The translations under genes and the position numbers were made by a program. Shown here one piece after another: positions 29,551 through 38,890 of a stretch of DNA of 64,000 nt; the first letter of the stretch is position 1, and every line of letters starts with the position of its first letter. The notes below the pieces were generated by a model. The model did not search any database. It was given only the letters and a program-made list of their open reading frames with translations, and was not told the origin of the DNA. This stretch comes from Candidatus Peribacteria bacterium RIFOXYB1_FULL_54_35 (GTDB taxonomy: Bacteria > Patescibacteriota > Gracilibacteria > Peribacterales > Peribacteraceae), in NCBI GenBank assembly GCA_001787755.1, contig MFYJ01000014.1, positions 1 to 64,000 of the forward strand. The letters are read 5' to 3'.

Positions 29551-30348
29551 TCAACGAGTTCCAGGGATGTCGCTGGGAAGGGATGGGTGTGTTGAGGGAA
29601 GCATTGTATCGCCGTATCCTGTGACACCGCTTGGGCTTACAGGTCCTGTTCCCGGGGCGGTGATGGCACTTCCTGGTTCCGTGAGGCCGGTGACCGGTGT
29701 GACAGCTTCCGCTGCACCGCTGGTTTCTCTCACCAGAGCGTCTGCTTCTCCGGCGAGTTCCACTTGTGCACCTCCGAGGTACTCAAAGAGCTCGCTTAAG
29801 CCCCATGCCGCTGCGGCAATGAGGAGAATGGAGAAGATGACAGGGTGCTCCCTCGGGAGCCAGGTGATGGCACGCCATGCTTTGTGCCAGAGGCCCTTCT
29901 CCTTCTCCGTGCCGGCCTGCTCCTCCGATTGCTCTACGCGCTCAAGAACCTGTTCCTTCGCTTCTCCTTGGCTGAGCCCCTCCGGGCTTGTTTCCGTGAG
30001 GAAGTCGCGCTTCGCCGCAAGGCTTTGCTGCACCTCGTGCAGTGTTTCTTCCAATTCAAAAAGCGAGACGTCGGGGTTCTTTGCCAGCTGCTCGCTCCCC
30101 ACACGAATGAGCTCTTCCATCTCGTCCCGGTAGATGTTGCTGTGGTACTCACTCAGGGTCTCCTGTTCCGCCATGATCTGGTCCACCAGCTGCCCGCGCT
30201 CGGTGGCACTCTGGTACATCCTGCGCACTTCGCCGATGTCCATCTCCAGCAGCTGTGAGAGACGTTCAGGTGTGGGGATGAACGGTTGCACTTCCGCTGT
30301 TTCCTGCCTGTCTGGCATTGCCTCTGGCTGAGTGGCAGTTGCGCTCAT
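29551..30348 (-). CDS. Single-TM protein of unknown function, partner of the giant protein
   Basis: Charged helical N terminus, TM segment PVIFSILLIAAAAWGLSELFEYL, Gly/Pro/Thr-rich tail; ATGA-type overlap with upstream gene. Confidence 0.75.
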   Translation of the reverse strand: MSATATQPEAMPDRQETAEVQPFIPTPERLSQLLEMDIGEVRRMYQSATERGQLVDQIMAEQETLSEYHSNIYRDEMEELIRVGSEQLAKNPDVSLFELEETLHEVQQSLAAKRDFLTETSPEGLSQGEAKEQVLERVEQSEEQAGTEKEKGLWHKAWRAITWLPREHPVIFSILLIAAAAWGLSELFEYLGGAQVELAGEADALVRETSGAAEAVTPVTGLTEPGSAITAPGTGPVSPSGVTGYGDTMLPSTHPSLPSDIPGTR

Positions 30349-30767
30349 ACGTAATTGCGGATGAAGGAACGGAGTAAGGCGTTTCGGACGAGTGAGAGAG
30401 CTGCGACACTCTCAACTTCTTCATCTGTTTTTGCCTGGCGGAGTATTGCCTCAATGATGCGGAAGAGCGGTTTTGGTCCCAGTGCGAAGAAGAGCTCAGC
30501 GAGATCTGCCTGGTGCACATCTTTCAAGTCAAACTCGGAAACGAGCTTGGCGATTTTCTTCTCATTCTTTGCCTTCTTGATCTCTTCCTGAAATACGTGA
30601 AGCTTGGGATCGCGGATTTTCAGGAAGGAAACTCTCATGCGCAAATGCTTCTTTGTATCCTCAAATTTCTGGGTTTCCTCCCGTACCTTCCAGCCTTCCC
30701 GCAGCTTTTCGGGGAGTGACAGAAAGAGTTTCTGCTCTGCCGGTGTGAGGTGGAGTTCATTCATCAT
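30345..30767 (-). CDS. Small helical protein of unknown function
   Basis: 140-aa ORF overlapping the next gene by 4 nt (30345-30348); charged helical composition. Confidence 0.7.
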   Translation of the reverse strand: MMNELHLTPAEQKLFLSLPEKLREGWKVREETQKFEDTKKHLRMRVSFLKIRDPKLHVFQEEIKKAKNEKKIAKLVSEFDLKDVHQADLAELFFALGPKPLFRIIEAILRQAKTDEEVESVAALSLVRNALLRSFIRNYV

Positions 30768-31026
30768 CTGCTCGTATTGTAGCGGAGTGTGGGAGATTTC
30801 CTATTTTTGTCTGTTTCGTCTTTTTGCTGCAAATTATCAGAGTATTTTACCATTTCTTGCCCTTCCGCTCAACCCCGACGTTCGCAGGCGAAGGGGCGAA
30901 GAACCTGCAGCAGGAGTTGTGATTGTGTGGTCTGTCCTTCAGAAAAGTTCTTCTTTATGGGAAATGGCTTCCTGCTGAGAAAATATCTGGCGCGTTGAAG
31001 AGCATCTTTATCGGAGTACCATTGTA

Positions 31027-31443
31027 ATGATGTTTGAAGATTCAGGTTTGAGATGCGAGAAGGATGTGCTGGAATTTGATGTTCGCGTTGCCGAGCTTTC
31101 TCCTGATGAGGCTTTCTTGGAGATGAGGAGGCGTTTGCATGCACTGCTTCCAGGGGAGACGCCGGAATCCGTGGATGTTCTCTGGGATTTTGTCGAAAGA
31201 GTGGAGGAGGGGAGGGCGGCCTATGAGTATCCTGGGGAAGAGGAAGAGTACTTGCGCAGGTTGTGCATGCGGGAGAACCTGCGCCTGATGCTGCAGTGGC
31301 CGGTAGGCGATCTGCAGGGGTACTGTGATGAAGTGCGGGGTATGGTGTTGGAACAAGGTCTCGGTTCGGCCATGCTCACTGCGAGGTGCACGGTGTTTGA
31401 TGTGGAGGAGAAAGAGCGTGCAGATTCCTATCTGCTGAACTAG
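31027..31443 (+). CDS. Hypothetical protein
   Basis: 138-aa ORF with protein-like composition; preceded by TTGAAG-16-TACCAT a few nt before ATG. Confidence 0.65.
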   Translation: MMFEDSGLRCEKDVLEFDVRVAELSPDEAFLEMRRRLHALLPGETPESVDVLWDFVERVEEGRAAYEYPGEEEEYLRRLCMRENLRLMLQWPVGDLQGYCDEVRGMVLEQGLGSAMLTARCTVFDVEEKERADSYLLN

Positions 31444-31734
31444 ACACGGCGTCGTTTGTCGGTGAGCATCATTGCTGCGATAACGGCTGCGCAAAGCCAG
31501 TGAAGCTCCACGGCCTTACGGCCGTGGCCTCCTGCGGAGTCGGGTGAAAGTTTGATTGGAAACAGCGCCGTGTCTGGTCGCACTTCTCTTTCGGGCTCAA
31601 GCGTTGCCCAATTGGAAGCTGATGGCTGTTCAGCCATATTCTGTAAGAGTTGGGAAGATGATGCGTTTTACTGTCGGCGTAGTGGTTTATTTCTCTCAGA
31701 GCTACAATGCTCCTATCTCTTTCCCACTTTCCCT

Positions 31735-32478
31735 ATGGCTACCCCCGCTCCTCACAGGCATATTGGCATACATCTCCTCGCAGTCTTCATCCTCGGCGGC
31801 GCATACGTTTTCGGGCAGTATGTGAACGGTCAGGATCTTTCCAAACCAGTGGTTTCTGTGGAGGGGCATGCGAAAGTGTCTGCCGCCCCTGATATTGCCG
31901 TTCTGAATTTCGGTGTGCAGACGGGCCGGCAGCAGACTGCACAGGGTGCCATGGAAGTGCTGGGCAAGAAGATGAATGCAGTGGTGGAGGGGGTGAAGTC
32001 TCTTGGTATAGAGGAGAAAGACATCACCACACAGAACCTCTGGCTCAATCCTTCCTATGACTACTACGACGGCCGCAGGGTGGATACCGGTTACGAGGCG
32101 AACCAGAATCTACAGGTGAAGGTGCGTGATCTCTCCAAACTTACCAGCGTGCTGGATGCTGTTGTCTCGCAGGGGGCAAATCAGGTGGGGGGCGTGAGTT
32201 TTATCATCGATGATCCGGATGCTCTCCAGGAGCAGGGTCGTACGGAGGCTATTGCCGATGCGCAGGAGAAGGCAGTGGCGCTTGCGGCGAAGCTCGGCAA
32301 AGAACTCGGCAAGCTGAAAGGGTATGGCGAAGGGGGAATCAGCATACCGGTTCCCATGCCTTCCATGCGCATGGAAGCGATGGATTCCATGGCGATGGGT
32401 ATGGGAGGAGGGACGCCAGTCCCTTCCGGTGAGCAGGAAATGAACGTCGTGGTGTACCTGACGTACGAGCTTCGGTAG
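31735..32478 (+). CDS. SIMPL (DUF541) domain protein with N-terminal membrane anchor
   Basis: VSVEGHAKVSAAPDIAVLNFGVQT, LWLNPSYDYYDGRRVDTGYEANQNLQVKVRDL, EAIADAQEKAVALAAKLGKELG. Confidence 0.88.
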   Translation: MATPAPHRHIGIHLLAVFILGGAYVFGQYVNGQDLSKPVVSVEGHAKVSAAPDIAVLNFGVQTGRQQTAQGAMEVLGKKMNAVVEGVKSLGIEEKDITTQNLWLNPSYDYYDGRRVDTGYEANQNLQVKVRDLSKLTSVLDAVVSQGANQVGGVSFIIDDPDALQEQGRTEAIADAQEKAVALAAKLGKELGKLKGYGEGGISIPVPMPSMRMEAMDSMAMGMGGGTPVPSGEQEMNVVVYLTYELR

Positions 32479-32559
32479 GAAACCTCTGATGCACGGACTT
32501 CCTATCCTCACGATGCGTGAGGAGTGAGAGGCGTGGATACTCGCGTCACCTTTCTGGCA

Positions 32560-34686
32560 TCAGATGAACAATGCTGCCAGTGCGAGCGTCAGCGTTGAGA
32601 AGAGTTTGATGAGCACATGCAGGCTGGGACCTGCGGTATCCTTGAACGGATCGCCGACGGTGTCGCCTGTCACAGCTGCCTGGTGGGCGGGGCTTCTCTT
32701 GCCGCCGTATGCGCCTGATTCAATGAATTTCTTCGCATTATCCCATGCACCGCCTGCGTTATTGAGGTAGGAAGCCAGAATAACACCGACGATGGTACCA
32801 ACCATCAGGAGACCTGCTGCTGCCTCTGCCCGAAAAACGATTCCGACGAGCACCGGCGCGATGACTGCGATGAGACCGGGAAGCACCATCTCCTTCAGGG
32901 CGGCGCGGGTTGCAATATCAACGCAAGCCGCGTAGTCCGGTTCTTCCTTACCCTCCATGATGCCGGTCTTTGTTTTAAATTGCCGTCTCACTTCCTCGAC
33001 AATCACACCTGCGGCACGACCGACCGCACGGATTGCGAGTGAGGTGAAGAAGAACACAACGACGGCCCCGAGGAATGCGCCCAAAAACACTTCTACCTTC
33101 GCGAGGTCCACGACGACGAGATGCGCTTCTCCCAGGAATGCAGAGAAGAGGAGGAATGCGGCGAGTGCTGCTGAGCCGACGGCGTACCCTTTGGTCAGTG
33201 CTTTTGTTGTGTTGCCGCATGCATCAAGCTCATCGGTTACTTTCCTCGTGTCTTCCGATGCCTTGGACATTTCGGCAATGCCCCCTGCGTTGTCCGTGAT
33301 CGGCCCGAACATATCCATGGCGAGCACATAGCCAACCACAGCAAGCATTCCCATTGTGGCGACTGCGGTTCCATAGAGCCCCCCGCTTTCGATACCTGTC
33401 TGGCTGCCGCACCAGTAGGAGGCGTAGAGTGCCGCACAGACGGCAAGAACTGAAAGTCCGGTCGATTCCATGCCGATCGCCGTTCCTGCGATGATGTTAG
33501 TCGCATGTCCTGTGGTGGAAGCCTTTGCGATTGCCTGGACCGGCCGGTGGTCCTTACTCGTGTAGTAGTCCGTGATGTAGACAAATGCGATGCTTGTGAG
33601 CACGCCTGCGATTCCAGCGAAGAAGAACCATGGGGCAGAATTGCGCAGGTTCGTCATATTGCGGAGCATGTCCATCCACGAAACAGACACTCCTTCCACA
33701 GAAAGATTATTGAGCATGAGTGCCGAAGAGACGAAGAGCGCGATCGTAGTGAGGACAGCTGTTATCCAGAATCCGCGTGTAAGTGCCTGCATCGGTGTGT
33801 CGTTCTTCCTCATTTTCACGGTGTACACTCCGATGATCGAAGCGATGAGCCCGAATGCACGGAAAATGAGAGGGAAGAGAATTCCCTTGAGTCCGAACAC
33901 CGGGTACAGAGCGACTCCAAGCACCATGGCGCCGATGTTTTCTGCAGAAATGCTCTCAAACAAATCAGCACCGCGGCCTGCGCAGTCTCCGACATTGTCT
34001 CCCACGAGGTCTGCGATGACCGCCGGATTCCGGGGGTCGTCCTCCGGAATGCCTGCCTCGATTTTCCCAACAAGATCGGCTCCCACATCCGCTGCTTTGG
34101 TGTAGATCCCTCCGCCGAGCTGTGCGAACAGGGCGACGAAGCTTGCTCCAAAGCCGTAGCCGACGATGAGAGCCGGGATGGTCTCCACCGCACGCCCTAG
34201 CCCGAAACGATAGAGGATGTACAGGCCTGAGATTCCCAGAAGCGAGAGCGCGGTGATGACGATTGCAGAAACTGTTCCCCCGCGGAGAGCCATCTTGAGT
34301 GCGTCGTTGAGCCCGCGCTGCGCCGCATCTGCTGTTTTGAGATTCGCCCGTGTAGCGACGATCATGGAAACAATACCGGAGAGACCGGAAAGCAGGGCTC
34401 CGAGCAAGAACGATCCACCTATTTCAAACCCCATGGTCCAGCCTTCTGTTTCTCCTACGAGACCGTAGACAACGATCATCGCTGCAGCGACAACAATGCT
34501 GAGGAGGGCAATTGTCCGGTACTGGCGTTTCACGAATGCATTGGCACCTGTGCGGATTGCGTGTGCCACTTTCTGCATCGCGGCATTACCGTTTCCTGCA
34601 GAAGCAACTTCGTGCCAGAAGACGAGACTCCAGAGCAGGCCGAGCAACGCGATGACTGGTGCGAGAAATTCGAGAGAAGCAGACAT
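32560..34686 (-). CDS. hppA: Membrane-bound pyrophosphatase, H+-pumping type by motif
   Basis: GGGIYTKAADVGADLVGKIEAGIPEDDPRNPAVIADLVGDNVGDCAGRGADLFES; DNAGGIAEM; GNTTKALTKGYAVGSAAL. Confidence 0.97.
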   Translation of the reverse strand: MSASLEFLAPVIALLGLLWSLVFWHEVASAGNGNAAMQKVAHAIRTGANAFVKRQYRTIALLSIVVAAAMIVVYGLVGETEGWTMGFEIGGSFLLGALLSGLSGIVSMIVATRANLKTADAAQRGLNDALKMALRGGTVSAIVITALSLLGISGLYILYRFGLGRAVETIPALIVGYGFGASFVALFAQLGGGIYTKAADVGADLVGKIEAGIPEDDPRNPAVIADLVGDNVGDCAGRGADLFESISAENIGAMVLGVALYPVFGLKGILFPLIFRAFGLIASIIGVYTVKMRKNDTPMQALTRGFWITAVLTTIALFVSSALMLNNLSVEGVSVSWMDMLRNMTNLRNSAPWFFFAGIAGVLTSIAFVYITDYYTSKDHRPVQAIAKASTTGHATNIIAGTAIGMESTGLSVLAVCAALYASYWCGSQTGIESGGLYGTAVATMGMLAVVGYVLAMDMFGPITDNAGGIAEMSKASEDTRKVTDELDACGNTTKALTKGYAVGSAALAAFLLFSAFLGEAHLVVVDLAKVEVFLGAFLGAVVVFFFTSLAIRAVGRAAGVIVEEVRRQFKTKTGIMEGKEEPDYAACVDIATRAALKEMVLPGLIAVIAPVLVGIVFRAEAAAGLLMVGTIVGVILASYLNNAGGAWDNAKKFIESGAYGGKRSPAHQAAVTGDTVGDPFKDTAGPSLHVLIKLFSTLTLALAALFI

Positions 34687-34819
34687 GTGATGGAGAGGAA
34701 AAGAACCTAAGGAATGGCATGCAGAGGCTTATTGCTCCACATTTTCGTGAGAAAGCGTACGGGACTCGCCTCTGTTGTCAAGGATGACTCTCAAGAATCA
34801 GCGGCATCCTTCTCTGTGT

Positions 34820-35536
34820 TCAGGACAGAGAACCGGATAGGTGCGCTCTCGCTTGCGGCTCAGGGGCGAACATCCTCTGTTGCATCTCCACCTCGAATTG
34901 CTGCATGTGGTGCATGAAAGCCGGCACCATATTCTCCCCTCCGGCGATTGCCGCCTGCAGACCGGTGCGGATGCTCCTCCAGACGGAGGCGATAATCTTG
35001 CGTTCCCGGGTGTAGGGTTTCCTCACCTGCTCCGGTGTTGTTTCCGGTTCTTCTTCAAATGGCGTATCCAGTGCGAGGAATTTCTCTGCCCACTCTGCAG
35101 CAAGATCGGGAAAATCCGATACAGTGGTGTCTTCGATCTGCTGGGAGAAGAGCTTTCGGAACTCCATTATTTTCTGCAGGTGCACATCTATTTCAGCCTG
35201 GATTTCGCCGCGCTGGGTTCTATGTTCTCCCACAATCGCACGCACTTCCGGCACTGCACTTCCATTTCTCCCCAGTAACACCTGGAGCCTCCTCCTCTTC
35301 CGCAGTGCCCGTAATTTCTGCACACGCTGTTCACGGGCTTCAAGAAGACGTTTCTCAGCACTAAGCAGTCGTTCCATGTTCGTTTGTGTTGCGAGCATGA
35401 GCGCTTCCAGTGCCATGGCGTGCATGCTCTTTTTCTGGTCTATGACCTCGGGTATCCGGGAGGCCGGCGGATTTGTTTCTGAAAATCTGGTCATGGCATG
35501 CATAGTTCTCTCCTCCATCAGGAGGGGCAGCGACAC
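34820..35536 (-). CDS. Hypothetical helical protein
   Basis: 238-aa ORF, charged coiled-coil-like composition; start uncertain (several Met). Confidence 0.65.
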   Translation of the reverse strand: MSLPLLMEERTMHAMTRFSETNPPASRIPEVIDQKKSMHAMALEALMLATQTNMERLLSAEKRLLEAREQRVQKLRALRKRRRLQVLLGRNGSAVPEVRAIVGEHRTQRGEIQAEIDVHLQKIMEFRKLFSQQIEDTTVSDFPDLAAEWAEKFLALDTPFEEEPETTPEQVRKPYTRERKIIASVWRSIRTGLQAAIAGGENMVPAFMHHMQQFEVEMQQRMFAPEPQARAHLSGSLS

Positions 35537-35554
35537 TGCACTGTACCATACTGG

Positions 35555-36067
35555 CTAATCGCGCAGTTCCACGAAAATATCACTGATCGCTTCCGGCAAT
35601 TCCTTCAATTTGCCTTCGTGCATGATCTCCCATACGAGCCATGCCGCCGTGAGGGAGCTTGTGACCATGAATGTTGCCTTGAGGAGTTCTGAGCTCATCC
35701 ACGTAAGCTTGCTGAAGTCCGATGTAGCGAGAGCCAGGAGCATGGTGATGAGGAGCGAAAGAGGGTGGATCCATCGTCTCTTCCCAAGCATTTTCAGATT
35801 CCGCTGCAGACAGATGAGAGCTTTGTCCTCTGTGACGGTGATGAGTTTCTGCGTGACGTTGTAATTATGTGCGATGACTTTCACGGAAGGGACTGGTGCC
35901 AGCGGGATGTGCTCACTCATGCCAGTGTGGTTGGCGGCGGAGAAGGGAAAAGGAGCGTTCTCTTTCGAGAGCTCATTTGTAAGGGGTTCCGATGATTTTG
36001 CCATTGGTGTAGAGAAGGAAAGGAAAACCACACATTTATCGGTTGGGTCTCTCCAAGTCAATTGCAC
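35555..36067 (-). CDS. Hypothetical protein with two hydrophobic segments
   Basis: 170-aa ORF; hydrophobic stretches WIHPLSLLITMLLALATSD and LLKATFMVTSSLTAAWLVW; start uncertain. Confidence 0.6.
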   Translation of the reverse strand: MQLTWRDPTDKCVVFLSFSTPMAKSSEPLTNELSKENAPFPFSAANHTGMSEHIPLAPVPSVKVIAHNYNVTQKLITVTEDKALICLQRNLKMLGKRRWIHPLSLLITMLLALATSDFSKLTWMSSELLKATFMVTSSLTAAWLVWEIMHEGKLKELPEAISDIFVELRD

Positions 36068-36120
36068 TTCACACGGTTTGGGTGCTGCATGTAAAAGAAA
36101 GTATGCGTTTTTCTGTGCTC

Positions 36121-37254
36121 CTATAACTGGTTGAGCCTGTCTGCGATTTCTTCGGTAGAGGAGAGCTGGTTGTAGAGTTGCTGTGCAATGATTTTGTTCC
36201 CCATCACAGAATAATGCCCTGGGGCTGTGGGGTGTGTAGTCTCAGCATTGGTTAAAAAGAAAGATTGTTTCGTCTGGTGCGCCAATCCCTTGTAGAACGA
36301 TACGAGGTCAATAAAGAATAGATGTTCTTCTTCTGCAATTTTGCTGGCGTATGCGTATGGTGAATAGGGATGCGAGTTTTCCTCGTGGTCGTACGGGAGG
36401 TATACGACGACAAGTACACTGCCTCCTTTGTCAGTGAGGGTCTTGGTTTCTGTCATAATTACATGAAGCAGATCCTTCGTTCCCTCTAGATCTAAAATTG
36501 TGTGTACTTTGTTCTTCTTTCTAGAGAGGCTGCCAAGAAGCTCTGTGATACGCAATTTCGATTGAATGCTTGTGAGTGCGATGAGTGTGCGGTGTTTGAA
36601 TGCAGGTTTAGGCACAGGCACGTTTGCCACTACAAGATTGCCTCCTTCTACCTGAGAGACTTGAGGGCGGGGTAGCTGCAAGAAGGTGCTTTCTCTCATC
36701 CGTACAATGTCTGGTGTCAGGATAGTGAAGATGTGCACATCATGGTCTATGTTTGCCGCCTCTTTTCGGTATCGCAGGAAGGATTGGTCAGTTCCGTATC
36801 CTTCTTCCCCCAAGTTCACGCTCTCTATGCGTTGGTCTATTTCTCCCAGGAGATGACACCAGGTTTCCGAGTCATCCACACCCATGCCGAATGTGTAGGA
36901 GTCTCCCGAGCAGATAATACGCAACTTTCCCTCAGGAATGTGCTCTTCTGTGTGTTGCTTCCCACGGAATCCTCTGTTGTTTCTCGTGACGGTTTTTCCT
37001 GGGCCAAATGCGTTTTCCACCTGTGCATCTGGTTTTCCTGTCCATCCGATTTCAGGATCGTATTGCATGAATTTGTGGTCCTGTACTAAGAGGAATCTTC
37101 GCACCCCATAGAAGGTTATAGCGGTGCTCGCTACTCCCTCTACTACAAAAAAGAGTATGCAGGTGATTATTATCATCCAGAAAAGATACGTACAAGCCCT
37201 CCTCAATCTTGTCATTCTCATCATAGTCTCCGTGCTGTGAAGTGTGGCAAGCAT
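36121..37254 (-). CDS. Divergent SGNH-hydrolase-like membrane protein (ninth paralogue, P9)
   Basis: N-terminal TM; NNRGFRGKQHTEEHIPEGKLRIICSGDSYTFGMGVDDSETW; ETTHPTAPGH; start may be internal (MMRMTRL). Confidence 0.75.
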   Translation of the reverse strand: MLATLHSTETMMRMTRLRRACTYLFWMIIITCILFFVVEGVASTAITFYGVRRFLLVQDHKFMQYDPEIGWTGKPDAQVENAFGPGKTVTRNNRGFRGKQHTEEHIPEGKLRIICSGDSYTFGMGVDDSETWCHLLGEIDQRIESVNLGEEGYGTDQSFLRYRKEAANIDHDVHIFTILTPDIVRMRESTFLQLPRPQVSQVEGGNLVVANVPVPKPAFKHRTLIALTSIQSKLRITELLGSLSRKKNKVHTILDLEGTKDLLHVIMTETKTLTDKGGSVLVVVYLPYDHEENSHPYSPYAYASKIAEEEHLFFIDLVSFYKGLAHQTKQSFFLTNAETTHPTAPGHYSVMGNKIIAQQLYNQLSSTEEIADRLNQL

Positions 37255-37327
37255 ATCCTATCAGGGGTGCGGGAAAAATTCCCCAAATCATGGATTAGTG
37301 CTCAGAGAGCAGTACAATGTACATTCC

Positions 37328-38812
37328 ATGACTTTGCAGGTCCCCATCTTCGCAGGCCTGAACCAGTCTTCGCCCCGCATGCGCGGGGCTACGCCCGGCA
37401 AGCCGTTCGACAATGAGGAACACATTTTTTCTGCTTTAGATCGAGATGTATTCGACTCTGCAAACCCTGCTCCGTATGTGGAGGGTATAGCTCGCGGACT
37501 TACAGAAAATCTTGTCCGGCAGATCAGTGCGGACAAGGGGGAGCCGGAGTGGATGCTCGCCCATCGGCTGGAGTCATTCCGCATTTTCCAGGAGAAATCT
37601 CTGCCCACGTGGGGGCCGGATCTCTCCCGGCTCGATTTTGATAACATCATCTACTACGCAAAGCATGGAGCAGAGGAGACAGATAACTGGGAGGAGGTGC
37701 CGGAGGAAATCCGCCGTGTCTATGACCGCCTCGGTATCCCCGAAGCGGAACGGCGCATGCTTGCCGGGGTTGGTGCACAGTACGAGAGCGAAATCATTTA
37801 CCATCGTCTGAAGGAACAGTGGAAGAAGCAGGGTGTGATCTTTCTTGATATGGACAATGCGGTACAGCAGTATCCCGATCTTGTCCGGCAGTACTTCATG
37901 CAGTGTGTCCCACATACCGACCATAAGTTTGCGGCGCTCCATGGGGCGGTGTGGAGCGGTGGGACGTTCCTCTGCGTGCCTGCGGGCGTAGAAGTACAGG
38001 ATCCTCTGCAGGCGTATTTCCGCATGAATGCGAAGAATATGGGACAGTTTGAACATACACTCATCGTGGTGGAGGAGGGGGCGAAGGTGCACTACATCGA
38101 GGGGTGCAGTGCTCCCAAGTACGGCAGTCAGGGGCTCCATGCGGGATTGGTGGAGATCTTTGTGAAACCCGGTGCGTTTGTCCGCTACTCCTCTGTGGAG
38201 AACTGGAGCCGCGATACCTACAATCTCAACACCAAGCGTGCCATTGTGGAGAGGGATGGAACGATGGAGTGGGTGGGTGGGAACATGGGGTCCGGCACAA
38301 CCATGCTCTACCCGTGTTCGATGCTGGTAGGTGAAGGAGCGCGGTGCGATCACATGGCGATCGCATTTGCGAACGAGGGGCAGTGGCAGGATACGGGAGC
38401 CAAGGTCTTCCACATGGCCCCGCACACGAGCAGCAAGGTGGTGAGCAAGAGCATCAGCAAAGGCGGGGGACACAGCGTGTACCGCGGCACACTCAAAATT
38501 GCACCTCACGCACATGACTGTATCGCCAATGTAGAGTGCGATGCGTTACTGCTGGATGAGCGAAGCCGCACCGATACCATCCCGGACATCCAGGTCCGCA
38601 ACAACGATGTTACCTTCGCGCACGAGGCAAGGGTGGGGAAGCTTTCGCAGGAGGCTCTCTTCTACCTCGAGAGCCGCGGCATCGCCGAGGAGGAGGCGAA
38701 AGCGATGATCGTCAACGGTTTCATAGAACCCATTGTGCGGCTTCTTCCCCTCGAGTACGCAGTTGAAATGAACCGGCTCATTGAATTAGAAATGGAAGGT
38801 TCCGTGGGGTGA
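37328..38812 (+). CDS. sufB: Fe-S cluster assembly scaffold SufB
   Basis: HKFAALHGAVWSGGTFLCVPAGVEVQDPLQAYFRMN, FEHTLIVVEEGAKVHYIEGCSAP, YRGTLKIAPHAHDCIANVECDALLLDERSRTDTIPDIQVRNNDVTFAHEARVGK; start chosen at MTLQVPIFAG. Confidence 0.96.
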   Translation: MTLQVPIFAGLNQSSPRMRGATPGKPFDNEEHIFSALDRDVFDSANPAPYVEGIARGLTENLVRQISADKGEPEWMLAHRLESFRIFQEKSLPTWGPDLSRLDFDNIIYYAKHGAEETDNWEEVPEEIRRVYDRLGIPEAERRMLAGVGAQYESEIIYHRLKEQWKKQGVIFLDMDNAVQQYPDLVRQYFMQCVPHTDHKFAALHGAVWSGGTFLCVPAGVEVQDPLQAYFRMNAKNMGQFEHTLIVVEEGAKVHYIEGCSAPKYGSQGLHAGLVEIFVKPGAFVRYSSVENWSRDTYNLNTKRAIVERDGTMEWVGGNMGSGTTMLYPCSMLVGEGARCDHMAIAFANEGQWQDTGAKVFHMAPHTSSKVVSKSISKGGGHSVYRGTLKIAPHAHDCIANVECDALLLDERSRTDTIPDIQVRNNDVTFAHEARVGKLSQEALFYLESRGIAEEEAKAMIVNGFIEPIVRLLPLEYAVEMNRLIELEMEGSVG

Positions 38813-38820
38813 TCCATGTT

Positions 38821-38871
38821 GTCATCCTGAGTCCTTCGACAGGCTCAGGACAGGCTCTGTCGAAGGATGGA
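38821..38871. repeat. Intergenic imperfect palindromic repeat
   Basis: tcatcctgagtccttcgacaggctcaggacaggctctgtcgaaggatg; related hairpin at 46459-46486. Confidence 0.6.
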
Positions 38872-38890
38872 GGGGTCTGTTGGTTGATTT

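Noticed and set aside
33505-34200. 231-aa plus-strand ORF opposite hppA
   Set aside because: Antisense shadow ORF, low-complexity composition
37574-38515. 313-aa minus-strand ORF opposite sufB
   Set aside because: Antisense shadow ORF over strongly conserved SufB
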